Shown here: positions 19,347-29,300 of the stretch, in pieces
Position numbering within the stretch: position 1 is the first letter of the stretch
How the letters are laid out: each line of letters opens with the position of its first letter
Assembly (NCBI RefSeq): GCF_002150685.1
Contig: NZ_MSSW01000008.1
Coordinates: 1-64,000, forward strand
Length of the DNA stretch: 64,000 nt
Source: Algoriphagus antarcticus
GTDB taxonomy: Bacteria > Bacteroidota > Bacteroidia > Cytophagales > Cyclobacteriaceae
Reading direction: 5' to 3'
The notes under the pieces: model-generated
The model's database searches: none
What the model was told of the DNA's origin: nothing
What the model saw: the letters and a program-made list of their open reading frames with translations, nothing else
Made by a program: the position numbers and the translations under genes

Positions 19347-19650
19347 GAAAATATGGGTATCCTCTCGAATGCACAAACAGAATTAAACTTGGTTTGAGGG
19401 TTGGAAAATCCACCTATCCCCTTTTGATCCGGGTAGCTCGGGAGGAGGAATTTCCATAATTGAACTTCATCATTGATTCCAAGAAGCTACGTGTAGATAA
19501 GCGGATACGCATATTCCTTTACAAAACCTCTAAGGTAGACTTCCCTCCAAAGTAGACCTCTTCTCTTTCTTGTCCATTTTTCAAATTCCCCGGTCAGATC
19601 CCTCAGCGACTCCTCATTTTCATTTAAATTGAGACAAGAACTTTCAAAAC
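19347..19650. other. Gene-free spacer before the carbohydrate cluster
   Basis: No open frame, RNA gene or clear promoter box was seen. It would contain the promoter of the GH43 operon, but no convincing TTTG/TAnnTTTG pair was found. Confidence 0.5.
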
Positions 19651-20697
19651 ATGAATATTGCCCTTGTCCTTACCCTACTGAGTATTGCTTGTAATTCTTT
19701 CCCATCTGCAAAGGTTGACAATAATTTTGCGCAGCAAATAAGCGACACGCTCAGATACACCAACCCCGTTTTTGAACCTGTGCTGGCAGATCCTACAGTC
19801 GTGCTAGTCGGTGATGAATTCTATGCCTATGGCACGGAAGACAATTGGGGCGAAGAGGGCGGCTACCACTTGGTGCCCGTGATCAAATCCAAAAATCTGG
19901 TGAATTGGGAATTAGTTGGAAATTCCATGGCCAAAAAGCCAAACTGGAAAGAGCGAGGTGGAATCTGGGCTCCGGATGTCACTCAGGTAGGAGCACAGTT
20001 TTACATGTACTATTCCTTCTCCACTTGGGGCGATTCTAATCCGGGGATCGGGCTGGCAATTGCCGATAAGCCAGAAGGACCATTTGTAGATCAGGGGAAA
20101 GTTTTTGACTCTGAAGAAATCGGTGTGGCCAATTCCATTGATCCATTTTATGTGGAAAAGGATGGGAAGAAGTACCTGATCTGGGGAAGTTTCCATGGAC
20201 TATTTCTTACCGAACTGGCTGCAGATGGTAAAAAGCCAATTGGCGAAAAAATCCAAGTGGCCGGCAATCATCTGGAAGCTGTATATGTCTATGAAAAGGA
20301 CGGCTATTATTACCTCTTTGGATCTGCAGGGACTTGCTGCGAGGGAGCCAATAGCACATACAGAGTACTGGTAGGTAGATCTGAGAAGTTGGAAGGACCA
20401 TATTTGGATAAGGAAGGCAAAAGTATGTTGGACGCCGACTCGGGGACTTTAGTCGTCGGGACAAACACAGGTGAAAATGGCTATGCTGGTCCAGGACACA
20501 ACGCTGAGATAGTTACTGATACCGAAGGGCAGGATTTTCTGCTTTATCATGGTATGAACAAGCAAAAGCCCCTACTTACTAATGGCACAAATCGTCGGGT
20601 TTTGCTTTTGGATAAGATAATTTGGTTAAATGGCTGGCCGAGGATCGCTGGTCGAGAACCCAGCACGAGTTCTCAGACTTCACCAATTTTGGAATAG
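19651..20697 (+). CDS. Glycoside hydrolase family 43 lipoprotein
   Basis: Exported five-bladed beta-propeller glycosidase, 348 residues, probably acting on alpha-L-arabinofuranosyl or related linkages. The signal peptide ends in the lipobox LSIAC (Cys14). The three GH43 carboxylates are in place: Asp47 in ADPTVV (general base), Asp164 in NSIDPF (pKa modulator) and Glu209 in HLEAVYVY (general acid). First gene of a cluster with GH127, GH2 and an epimerase. The tail (REPSTSSQTSPILE) is short and polar, with no extra binding module. Arabinan is the most likely target from context, but GH43 specificity cannot be read from motifs. Confidence 0.92.
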   Translation: MNIALVLTLLSIACNSFPSAKVDNNFAQQISDTLRYTNPVFEPVLADPTVVLVGDEFYAYGTEDNWGEEGGYHLVPVIKSKNLVNWELVGNSMAKKPNWKERGGIWAPDVTQVGAQFYMYYSFSTWGDSNPGIGLAIADKPEGPFVDQGKVFDSEEIGVANSIDPFYVEKDGKKYLIWGSFHGLFLTELAADGKKPIGEKIQVAGNHLEAVYVYEKDGYYYLFGSAGTCCEGANSTYRVLVGRSEKLEGPYLDKEGKSMLDADSGTLVVGTNTGENGYAGPGHNAEIVTDTEGQDFLLYHGMNKQKPLLTNGTNRRVLLLDKIIWLNGWPRIAGREPSTSSQTSPILE

Positions 20698-20855
20698 CTC
20701 CATACAAGAATCTGAAAAAGAACGATATAAATAATAATGAGAGGAATTGAAAACATTAGTGTATTGCCTTAGATAATCAGGGTCTTTTTAGATTTTCATT
20801 GTTAACTTGGGATTTAAACTCATTGTTTTTTCATCAACATTAATCTAAACCTATC

Positions 20856-20975
20856 ATGAAAAAGACTTACACTAGAAACACTACGAAGATTAAGCCCAGT
20901 CTGAAACAGGGGGTTGCAATTTCAGGGACCTTCATAATCCCAAAACCTGTAATAAATGTTAAAAAACCGCTTTAA
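20856..20975 (+). CDS. Candidate 39-aa leader peptide overlapping the GH127 start
   Basis: ATG at 20856 opens a 39-codon frame (MKKTYTRNTTKIKPSLKQGV...), very basic, whose stop at 20973-20975 lies 20 bp inside the GH127 gene in another frame. The overlap could couple translation of GH127. There is no homolog I recognise and it may be fortuitous. Confidence 0.25.
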   Translation: MKKTYTRNTTKIKPSLKQGVAISGTFIIPKPVINVKKPL

Positions 20976-23100
20976 ATCAACTCTGGCACTAGGTGTTTGT
21001 GCCGGGCTGGTTTCTTGTAATTCTGGAAATAATTCCAATAATTCGGTCACATTAGTTGACCGAATCCCCACCGAAAATACAAATGAATTCTACATCAGCA
21101 ACCGGGCGCCTTTGGTGCCCAGTGCGCTGATCAAGCTTCCCGTAGGTGCGGTGAAGCCGGAGGGATTCCTCAAAGAATATCTGATTCGTCAGAAAAACGG
21201 CCTAACGGGAAATCTAGGTGAGATCTCTGCTTGGCTTCAAAAAGACAACAATGCTTGGCTTTCCAAGGATGGTACAGGAGAATGGGGCTGGGAAGAAGTC
21301 CCCTATTGGCTAAAGGGATATGCCAATATCGGGTATATCATGAATGATCAGCCCATGATCGACGAGGCTAAGATCTGGCTGGAAAGTGTACTGAATAGTC
21401 AGCGGGAAAATGGAGACTTTGGGCCAAAAGTGATGGATGGCGATCATCCTGATTTCTGGGCGAAGATGATCATGCTTTATTGCCTTCAGTCCTATTACGA
21501 GTATTCTCAGGATCAGCGTGTCATCGAGTTGATGACCGATTATTTCAACTATGAGTTGACTGTTCATGACGAGGAATTTTTAGAAGGATACTGGCAGCGA
21601 CTTCGCGGAGGAGACAATCTTCACAGCGTGATCTGGCTATACAATCGTACAGGAGATGCTTTTTTGCTGGAATTAGCAGAGAAAATCCATCAGAACACCT
21701 CGGACTGGCGAGGTAGAGATTTGCCTATAGCCCAAGTGAAAAATCACTACGAAGTCCGTGATGGAGGAGCAGTTCCTGACTGGTATCGGGATCAGGTGGA
21801 TTGGCACAATGTGAACCATGCACAGGCATTTCGCGAACCAGCTCAGTATTACTTGCTGAGCAAAGACGAAAAAGACCTGAAGGCGACCTATGAAAACTTT
21901 AGTATTATCCGCGAGCATTTCGGTCAGGTTCCTGGCGGAATGTTCGGCTCGGATGAAAATGCCCGTCCAGGCTATGCGGATCCGCGTCAAGGAGTAGAAA
22001 CCTGCGGTATAGTCGAGCAGATGAATTCCGATGAGCATTTATTGAGAATCACCGGAGATCCATTCTGGGCAGATCATGCGGAGGAAGTTGCATTCAACAC
22101 CTACCCCGCTGCCGTGATGCCGGATTTTAAATCCCTTCACTACATCACCTCTCCAAATATGGCTTTGCTGGATGCTGAAAATCATGCTCCCGGGATCGCC
22201 AACAATGGCCCATTTCTGATGATGAATCCATTCTCTTCTCGTTGCTGCCAACATAACCATTCTCAGGGCTGGCCATATTTCATCGAAAATCTCTGGATGG
22301 CTACACCTGACAATGGCGTAGTTGCGGCAATGTATGGAGCGAGTAATGTGGAAGTGAAAGTTGGAGACGGGACACTAGTCAACATAGAAGAAACGACTCA
22401 TTATCCGTTTGAAGAGGAAATCAAGTTTGCAGTGAGCACAGAAAAGTCCGTTGATTTTCCACTTTATCTGAGGATTCCAGCTTGGACAAAAGGAGCTTCC
22501 ATCACCGTGAATGGTGAGGTAATAAAGGATAATATTTCTGGAATTGGCTATGCGAAGATTAGCAGAACTTGGGCAACTGGTGATCAGATTACACTTACCC
22601 TTCCCATGGAAATCCAGACCAAAACATGGGAAAAAAACAGCAATAGCCTAAGCGTGAGCCGGGGGCCATTGACTTATTCCCTCAAGATCAGAGAGAAGTA
22701 TTTCAAAAAAGAAAGTGATGAGACTGCGATTTGGGATTCCAAATGGCAGAAAGGCGCTGATACGAAGAAATGGCCTTCTTGGGAGATTCATCCGGTGACA
22801 GACTGGAACTACAGTTTGGTCGTGGACGAAAATGATCCCGCTTCCTCTTTTGAGGTAATGAAGGGACAGTGGCCGAAGTCTGATTTCCCGTTCACGCTAG
22901 AGGAAGTTCCTATTAAAATCGTGGCTAAAGCGCGTCAGATTCCAGAATGGCAATTGGATCAGTACGGCTTGGTGGGAGAATTGAAAGACCTTCCCAAGAC
23001 TTCCGATCAGCCTATAGTCGATGTTACCTTGATCCCCATGGGAGCTGCAAGACTGAGAATTACTGCTTTTCCAGAACTGATAAGTAACAATAAACCATAA
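20956..23100 (+). CDS. Glycoside hydrolase family 127-like beta-L-arabinofuranosidase lipoprotein
   Basis: A 714-residue exported enzyme with lipobox LVSC (Cys21). The (alpha/alpha)6 barrel occupies about residues 60-440. The hallmark zinc-thiolate site of GH127/146 is present: Glu and Cys in the VETCGIVE segment (around 347-350) and a Cys pair in SRCCQHN (about 429-430), one of which is the known catalytic nucleophile in this clan. C-terminal beta domains follow. Known members remove beta-L-arabinofuranose from plant arabinooligosaccharides (extensin, arabinan side chains). It lies between GH43 and GH2 on the same strand, 10 bp upstream of the GH2 gene. The assignment to family is firm; exact linkage is inferred. 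Confidence 0.9.
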   Translation: MLKNRFKSTLALGVCAGLVSCNSGNNSNNSVTLVDRIPTENTNEFYISNRAPLVPSALIKLPVGAVKPEGFLKEYLIRQKNGLTGNLGEISAWLQKDNNAWLSKDGTGEWGWEEVPYWLKGYANIGYIMNDQPMIDEAKIWLESVLNSQRENGDFGPKVMDGDHPDFWAKMIMLYCLQSYYEYSQDQRVIELMTDYFNYELTVHDEEFLEGYWQRLRGGDNLHSVIWLYNRTGDAFLLELAEKIHQNTSDWRGRDLPIAQVKNHYEVRDGGAVPDWYRDQVDWHNVNHAQAFREPAQYYLLSKDEKDLKATYENFSIIREHFGQVPGGMFGSDENARPGYADPRQGVETCGIVEQMNSDEHLLRITGDPFWADHAEEVAFNTYPAAVMPDFKSLHYITSPNMALLDAENHAPGIANNGPFLMMNPFSSRCCQHNHSQGWPYFIENLWMATPDNGVVAAMYGASNVEVKVGDGTLVNIEETTHYPFEEEIKFAVSTEKSVDFPLYLRIPAWTKGASITVNGEVIKDNISGIGYAKISRTWATGDQITLTLPMEIQTKTWEKNSNSLSVSRGPLTYSLKIREKYFKKESDETAIWDSKWQKGADTKKWPSWEIHPVTDWNYSLVVDENDPASSFEVMKGQWPKSDFPFTLEEVPIKIVAKARQIPEWQLDQYGLVGELKDLPKTSDQPIVDVTLIPMGAARLRITAFPELISNNKP

Positions 23101-23110
23101 ACCTATACTT

Positions 23111-24955
23111 ATGAAGAACATATTGATTTTTGGCATATGCCTGCTTTTTGCGCAGCAGATCGCGACAGCACAAACGAGTGCTTACAAACCTGTAGAGGGA
23201 AAAATAATCACGGAATGGGCAGCTAAGGTTACTCCTGAAAACGTCCATCAGGAATATCCCAGACCTCAGATGACCCGTGAAAATTGGGTAAACCTGAACG
23301 GACTATGGGACTATGCGATCAAACCAAAAGGTCAGGCTGTTCCGTCTGCGTTTGATGGGGAAATTCTAGTGCCTTTCCCAATAGAATCAGCTCTTTCTGG
23401 CGTAGGTAAAACTGTGGGGAAAGACAATGAACTTTGGTATAATACCACTTTTTCTACCCCAAAGAAATCAAGTAAAGATCGCGCTTTACTTCATTTTGGA
23501 GCCTCTGACTGGGAAACTGAAGTTTATGTAAATGGTCAAAGTGTAGGAATACATAAGGGAGGTTATGATCCTTTTGATTTTGATATTACAGAGCATTTGA
23601 AATCTGGCAAAACTCAGAATCTGCAAGTGCGCGTCTGGGATCCAAGTGATGATGGCCCTCAGCCACGTGGCAAGCAGGTAAAGAATCCAAATAGTATTTG
23701 GTACACTCCCGTGACTGGAATCTGGCAAACGGTATGGTTGGAAACAGTGCCTGCTTCGTACATTTCCGGTTTGAGAAACGCCTCTGATATTCAATCCAAG
23801 CAAATTTTGGTAACACCAGAAGTAGCTGGAGCTACCTCTGGTCAGCAAATAAAAGTTTCTGCTTGGAAAGACGGGGCAATGCTCGACGAGCAAACTATAA
23901 GCCCATCTGAAACAGCCAAATTGACGATCAAAGACGCTGAACTTTGGGCTCCGGGGAATCCTGTTTTGTATGATCTGAAAGTAGAACTTGTTGATGGCAA
24001 AAAAGTAGTGGACGCTGTAGGAAGCTATGGGGCTTTGAGAGAAATCAGCATGGCTCCAGACAAAAACGGTATTCAGAGAATGATGCTTAATGGCAAATTT
24101 TTATTCCAATATGGCCCGCTTGATCAAGGCTGGTTTCCAGACGGATTGTACACCGCGCCTAGCCATGAAGCAATGGTTTTTGACATCCAAAAGACTCAAG
24201 AAATGGGTTTCAACATGATTAGAAAGCACGTCAAAGTGGAGCCGGCTACCTGGTATCATGCATGCGACAAGATGGGCATGCTAGTCTGGCAAGATATGCC
24301 GAGTGGTGATATGGGAAATGGCTGGGAGATGAAGCTGGGAGTTTTGGGAAGTGGATCAGACCGTGATCGAACTCCTGAGTCGGAGGCGATTTACAGAGAA
24401 GAATGGAAAGAGATCATGGATGATTTCTATAACTTCCCCTCAATCGTAGTTTGGGTGCCTTTCAACGAGGCTTGGGGCCAGTTTAAAACCATGGAAATCA
24501 CCGAATGGACCAAAGATCACGATCCTTCAAGATTGGTGAATAGTGCCAGTGGAGGAAACTTTGAAATGGACGGAACCAAAATCACTGGAGACATCATCGA
24601 TCTGCACAATTATCCAGATGCCAAAATGCCAGCTCCGGGAATTTACGGTAAAGAAAATATCCTTGTACTGGGTGAATTTGGTGGCTTGGGACTTCCAGTG
24701 GATGGACACGTTTGGCAGCAGAAAGACAACTGGGGCTATCAGAGTTTCAAAAATCAGGAGGAGTTATACAACCGATATGCTGGGCTGATGAGTAAACTAG
24801 AAGAATTGATTGACGCTGGCCTTTCAGCCGCAGTGTATACGCAGACTACCGATGTGGAAATAGAGACGAATGGGCTGATGACTTATGATAGAAAGGTCAT
24901 CAAATTCGATGTATCTAAGATGAAAAGTATTCATGCACCTTTATATAATAAATGA
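23111..24955 (+). CDS. Glycoside hydrolase family 2 protein
   Basis: A 614-residue secreted glycosidase with signal peptide (MKNILIFGICLLFAQQIATAQ). Domain order is jelly-roll sugar-binding (about 55-215), immunoglobulin-like (about 215-320) and TIM barrel (about 325-610). The acid/base Glu453 is in PFNEAWG and the nucleophile Glu522 in VLGEFGGLG, both as in GH2. The family covers beta-galactosidases, beta-glucuronidases and others; the short three-domain form common in Bacteroidota PULs does not allow a substrate call. It overlaps the epimerase gene by 4 bp (ATGA), so they are cotranslated. Confidence 0.92.
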   Translation: MKNILIFGICLLFAQQIATAQTSAYKPVEGKIITEWAAKVTPENVHQEYPRPQMTRENWVNLNGLWDYAIKPKGQAVPSAFDGEILVPFPIESALSGVGKTVGKDNELWYNTTFSTPKKSSKDRALLHFGASDWETEVYVNGQSVGIHKGGYDPFDFDITEHLKSGKTQNLQVRVWDPSDDGPQPRGKQVKNPNSIWYTPVTGIWQTVWLETVPASYISGLRNASDIQSKQILVTPEVAGATSGQQIKVSAWKDGAMLDEQTISPSETAKLTIKDAELWAPGNPVLYDLKVELVDGKKVVDAVGSYGALREISMAPDKNGIQRMMLNGKFLFQYGPLDQGWFPDGLYTAPSHEAMVFDIQKTQEMGFNMIRKHVKVEPATWYHACDKMGMLVWQDMPSGDMGNGWEMKLGVLGSGSDRDRTPESEAIYREEWKEIMDDFYNFPSIVVWVPFNEAWGQFKTMEITEWTKDHDPSRLVNSASGGNFEMDGTKITGDIIDLHNYPDAKMPAPGIYGKENILVLGEFGGLGLPVDGHVWQQKDNWGYQSFKNQEELYNRYAGLMSKLEELIDAGLSAAVYTQTTDVEIETNGLMTYDRKVIKFDVSKMKSIHAPLYNK

Positions 24956-26109
24956 GCAGAATGAAGAATCATTTCAATAAAATCCTTGGTGCAGTAGCGC
25001 TGGGGATTGTACTATATAGCTGCGAAAGCAAACCAAAAGAAGAATCAAAAGCTGAGGAGCCTGAGCAAGAGCAGGTTTTTGGCACAACATTTCAAAATAA
25101 AAAAGTGGAAACATACGAGATCAAAAATGTCAACGGCCTGAAAATGAACGTCACCAACTTCGGCGCAAGAGTTACCCAACTTTGGGTTCCGGACAAAGAT
25201 GGAAATCTGGTGGATGTCGTTTTGGGTTTTGAAACCCTTGACGAATACCTCAACAGTGGAGAGAAATACTTCGGTGCAGCTATTGGTCGCTATGGCAACC
25301 GAATTGCAAATGGGAAATTCACGCTGGATGGTGAAGAATACACATTGCCAACCAACAATAATGGACAAACGCTACACGGCGGACCGGGTGGATTTGACTA
25401 TGTGATTTGGGATGTAGAGAAGTCGGGAGAAAATGGCCTGATCTTCACATACACTTCGCCAGATGGAGAAGAAGGTTTCCCTGGAGAACTGAAAGTGAAA
25501 ATGATCTATACGCTCACTGACGACAATGAATTTAAAGTCACTTACGAAGCTGAAACTGACAAGGCAACACCAGTTAATCTGACTCATCACTCATTTTTCA
25601 ACTTAAATGGAGCAGGAAATGGAACTGTGCTGAACCACACGCTTAAATTGAATGCCAGCAAATACACTCCAGTGAATGAAGTACTGATCCCGACAGGTGA
25701 GACTCCAGCTGTGAAGGGAACTCCTTTCGACTTTACTACCGCTACCACAATCGGAGCGAGAATCGATCAGGAAAATGAGCAGTTGACCTTCGGTGGAGGT
25801 TATGACCACAACTGGGTATTGGACAAAACAGGAAATGACTTGACCCAAGCTGCTGTGATCTCATCGCCACAGACTGGAATCGAGATGGAAGTTTGGACTA
25901 CCGAACCAGCTATACAGTTTTACAGCGGCAATTTCCTAGATGGAAGTACCACAGGAAAAGGCGGTAAGGTCTATGCGCTGAGATCTGCATTTTGCTTGGA
26001 AACACAGCATTATCCAGATTCACCGAATCAGCCGAATTTCCCTTCTACGGTCTTGAAGCCAGGCGAGAGATACAAACAGACCTGTGTGTATAAGTTTGGG
26101 CTAAATTAA
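24952..26109 (+). CDS. Aldose 1-epimerase, lipoprotein form
   Basis: A 385-residue GalM-type mutarotase interconverting alpha and beta anomers of free sugars. Conserved blocks: GRYGNRIANGKF (substrate Arg), NGQTLHGGPGGFD (catalytic His region), NLTHHSFFNLNG, and the end motif LETQHYPDSPNQPNFP with the catalytic Glu. A lipobox-like LYSCES near the N terminus indicates export, unusual for cytosolic GalM but usual in Bacteroidota. The start at 24952 overlaps the GH2 stop; a second ATG three codons later (24961) is possible. It would process sugars released by the three glycosidases upstream. Confidence 0.93.
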   Translation: MSRMKNHFNKILGAVALGIVLYSCESKPKEESKAEEPEQEQVFGTTFQNKKVETYEIKNVNGLKMNVTNFGARVTQLWVPDKDGNLVDVVLGFETLDEYLNSGEKYFGAAIGRYGNRIANGKFTLDGEEYTLPTNNNGQTLHGGPGGFDYVIWDVEKSGENGLIFTYTSPDGEEGFPGELKVKMIYTLTDDNEFKVTYEAETDKATPVNLTHHSFFNLNGAGNGTVLNHTLKLNASKYTPVNEVLIPTGETPAVKGTPFDFTTATTIGARIDQENEQLTFGGGYDHNWVLDKTGNDLTQAAVISSPQTGIEMEVWTTEPAIQFYSGNFLDGSTTGKGGKVYALRSAFCLETQHYPDSPNQPNFPSTVLKPGERYKQTCVYKFGLN

Positions 26110-26119
26110 ATCTATTCTT

Positions 26120-26168
26120 AAAGCCTTTATGTTCAGCCATTTTGCAGAACATAAAAGGCTGTTTCTTA
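26120..26168 (+). terminator. Terminator of the glycosidase operon
   Basis: Long stem AGCCTTTATGTTC pairing with GAACATAAAAGGCT over an 11-nt loop, followed by a T-rich run, 11 bp after the epimerase stop. Confidence 0.85.
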
Positions 26169-26397
26169 AAATAGTAAAATCTCACTTCGATTAACAGAAC
26201 ATTTAGGTTTAAATAATTGTGTCAAAAAGCCAATAGCAATTCGTCAAGTTCTAATTGGATTATATCCAGAATAAAATCATTTTTTTGGCTAAAAGGCCTT
26301 GCAAAGTGTTTTTTTTTATACTTTTCTGAACCCATCAAGGGTTTGATTGAGAAAGAAACCAAAGATTTCAATCAAATTTATTTTGAAACTTTCGCTT

Positions 26398-29300
26398 ATG
26401 TCACTTCCAAAAAAAGAAAATTCAAATAACATATGCCCAACTTCATTTTCTTATATGAATTTGAGTGAAAGTGGAAAAGGGATATTTGAATTAATTGAAA
26501 ATATATCTGGGATTGGGTTTTGGAAAGTCAATTTACAAACAGGAGAAAATCAATGGTCTGATAAATTTTATAAGATCTGTGGATTGGATCGCAAAAAAAA
26601 TCCTCCAAGCACTGACCTTGGTATTTCCGTCATACATCCAGAGGATAGAAATAATGTCAGAGAAGCTTTAGAAGAAAGTATTGAAAAAGGGATTCCATAT
26701 CAAGTGGAAAAAAGAATCTTATGGCCTTCGGGAGAAATTAGGCATGTGCTTTCGGAAGGGGTTATTGAATATGATGAAAAAGGGAAGCCTCATTTCTTAA
26801 TAGGGACATTTAAAGATATTACTAATCTCAAAGGTAGGGAAAGCCAGTATGTTACTACATCCAGCGAGCTGGGTGATATATTAGATTACTCAATTGACCT
26901 GATTTTCTTGTTTGATGCCAATGGACTTATAGCTAAAGTTTCTGAAAGCGTACTAGAGACATTAGGATATTCTAAAAAGGAATTATTAGGAAAGCATTAT
27001 GTAGATTTTTTGTATCCTCCAGATTTGGAAAAAACCAACGTCGCGTTTAAAAGCGTATTACAGGGTGAGAAAATCAGAAATTTCGAAATACGATTGATTG
27101 CCTCAAGTGGTAATCTCATCCACCTTAATTGGTCTGGTAATATAAAGCAAGGTACTAATCAGGTTTTGGGGATAGCGCGGGATGTTACTGAACTGGTAGA
27201 ATTGAGAAAAAAACAGATAGAGGAAAAATTCAGAATTCAAACTATCCTAAACTCCTCTCCAGATTTAATTTGGAGCTTAGATAGAGATTTCAAGCTAGTT
27301 ACTGCCAACAATGCTTTTTTTAAAAACATGCAAAAAGCATTGCATTGGGATATCAAATCTGGTGAAAATCTTTTATCCAATGAATTTTATGAACCTAAGC
27401 AGATCGAATTTTGGAAGTTCAATTATGAAAAAGCCCTAAAAGGTAAGAATGTAAAAATTGAGGTGAAAGAAGAATCAAAGCACCAAGATTTCTCTACATT
27501 CTTTGAAACAAAAATAACTCCTATAGAGGTAAATGGTGAGATTGTAGGTTTGGCTTGTTTTTCTAGAGATGTAACTGAAAAAAGAATTGCATCTGAAAAA
27601 ATTAAAGTTGAAATCATGCAACTTCATAAAGGCCAAGAAATATCTAAAATTGGCTATTGGGAAAGTGATTTGGATACCAAAAGGGTTTTTTGGTCTGATG
27701 AGATGTATAAAATATGGGAGGTCAAAAAGAGTTCTCAGAATTTAGACTTTGATTTTTTCTTTCAGTCAATACATCCTGAAGACCGAAAGGAGTTTCTATA
27801 TCATAAAAACAGGGCTTTGATTCAGGAAAAGAAATTGGATGTTGTTTATAGAATTATTCTTGAGGGGAATAGATTTAAATACATTCATGAAAAAGGAGAA
27901 ATAATTCAAGATAAAAATGGAAAAATAAATTTATTCAGAGGAACTGCCCAGGAAATCACCAAAGAAAAAGAAATTGAAATTGAGCTCAGGGATAGAAATT
28001 TTTTTATAGAATCTACTCTCAACAATATCCCTATGGGAATAGCCGTCAACAAAATCAGTGATGGGGAAGCCACTTATATGAATAAAGCCTTTGAAGATAT
28101 TTACGGATGGCCAAAATCCGAACTAGTTAGTGTAAATGATTTTTTTGAAAATGTCTATCCCAATCCAGAATACCGCAACTGGATAAAAACAAAGATTTCT
28201 GAGGATGTAAAAAGCGGGGTTCCAGAAAGGATGTCTTGGAAAGGAATAAAAATCAACACGAAGGACGGAAAGGAAAAAATAGTAAATGCAAAAAATATTC
28301 CTGTACCGGACTTGAATTTGATGATTTCAACTGTGTCTGATGACACTGACAGGTATTTGGCAGAGCAAGCTTTGAAAGTCAGCAATGATCGCTTTACACT
28401 AGCTTCAGAAGCGGTTTCAGATGCAATTTGGGATTGGGATTTGGAGAAAGACACCATCTTTTTAGGTCAGGGTTTTCAGAGACTTTTTGGATATCCAGTA
28501 AATCAAAATCAGGTTGATGGGAAATTATGGTCAAATAATATTCACCCAGATAATTTTGAAGAAATCCAAACTAGTATCCAGAAAGCGATACAAGATGCAT
28601 CTCAGAAATATTGGTCAGGGGAATATCGCTTTAGAAAGAATGATGGTTTTTATGCTTTTGTAATTGAAAAGTCGATTATCATAAGAAACAAAAAAGGAGT
28701 AGCGGTCAGAATAGTTGGTGCAATTCAAGATATTACTCAAGAGAAGGAGAGAGAAAAGCATCTTAACCTTTTAGAATCAGTGGTTACAAATACGACAGAT
28801 TCCATATTGATCACCAAAGCAGAACCAAGTGAAAAAGGTCATGAGATCATCTATTGTAATAAGGCATTTATAGAAATGACAGGATATCAACCGGAGGAGG
28901 TATTGGGTAAGACACCTAAAATTCTTCACGGTATAGGTTCAGACCAAGATGCCCTCAAGCGATTAGGCAAAAACCTGAGAAATTGGGAGAGTACTTCTGT
29001 AGAGGTGATTAATTATAGAAAAGATGGAACCCCATTTTGGGTCAATATAACAGTGATTCCTGTGGCAGATGAGAAAGGGTGGTACACGCACTGGATAGGT
29101 ATACAGAGAGATGTTACTGAGCGTAAGAAAAAAGAACAGGAAGTCGAACTGACGAATGAAAACCTCAAGAAAGCAAATAGAGAATTACTGCTATCTAATC
29201 AAGATCTGGAGCAGTTTGCCTATGTGGCTTCTCATGATTTGCAAGAACCTCTTCGGATGATAAGCAGTTTCTTGGGTTTGATAGAAAAGCGCTACGATGC

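Noticed and set aside
26347-26397. TTG start of the seven-PAS kinase
   Set aside because: The codons up to 26398 are basic and low in complexity; the ATG is a standard start closer to the first PAS.
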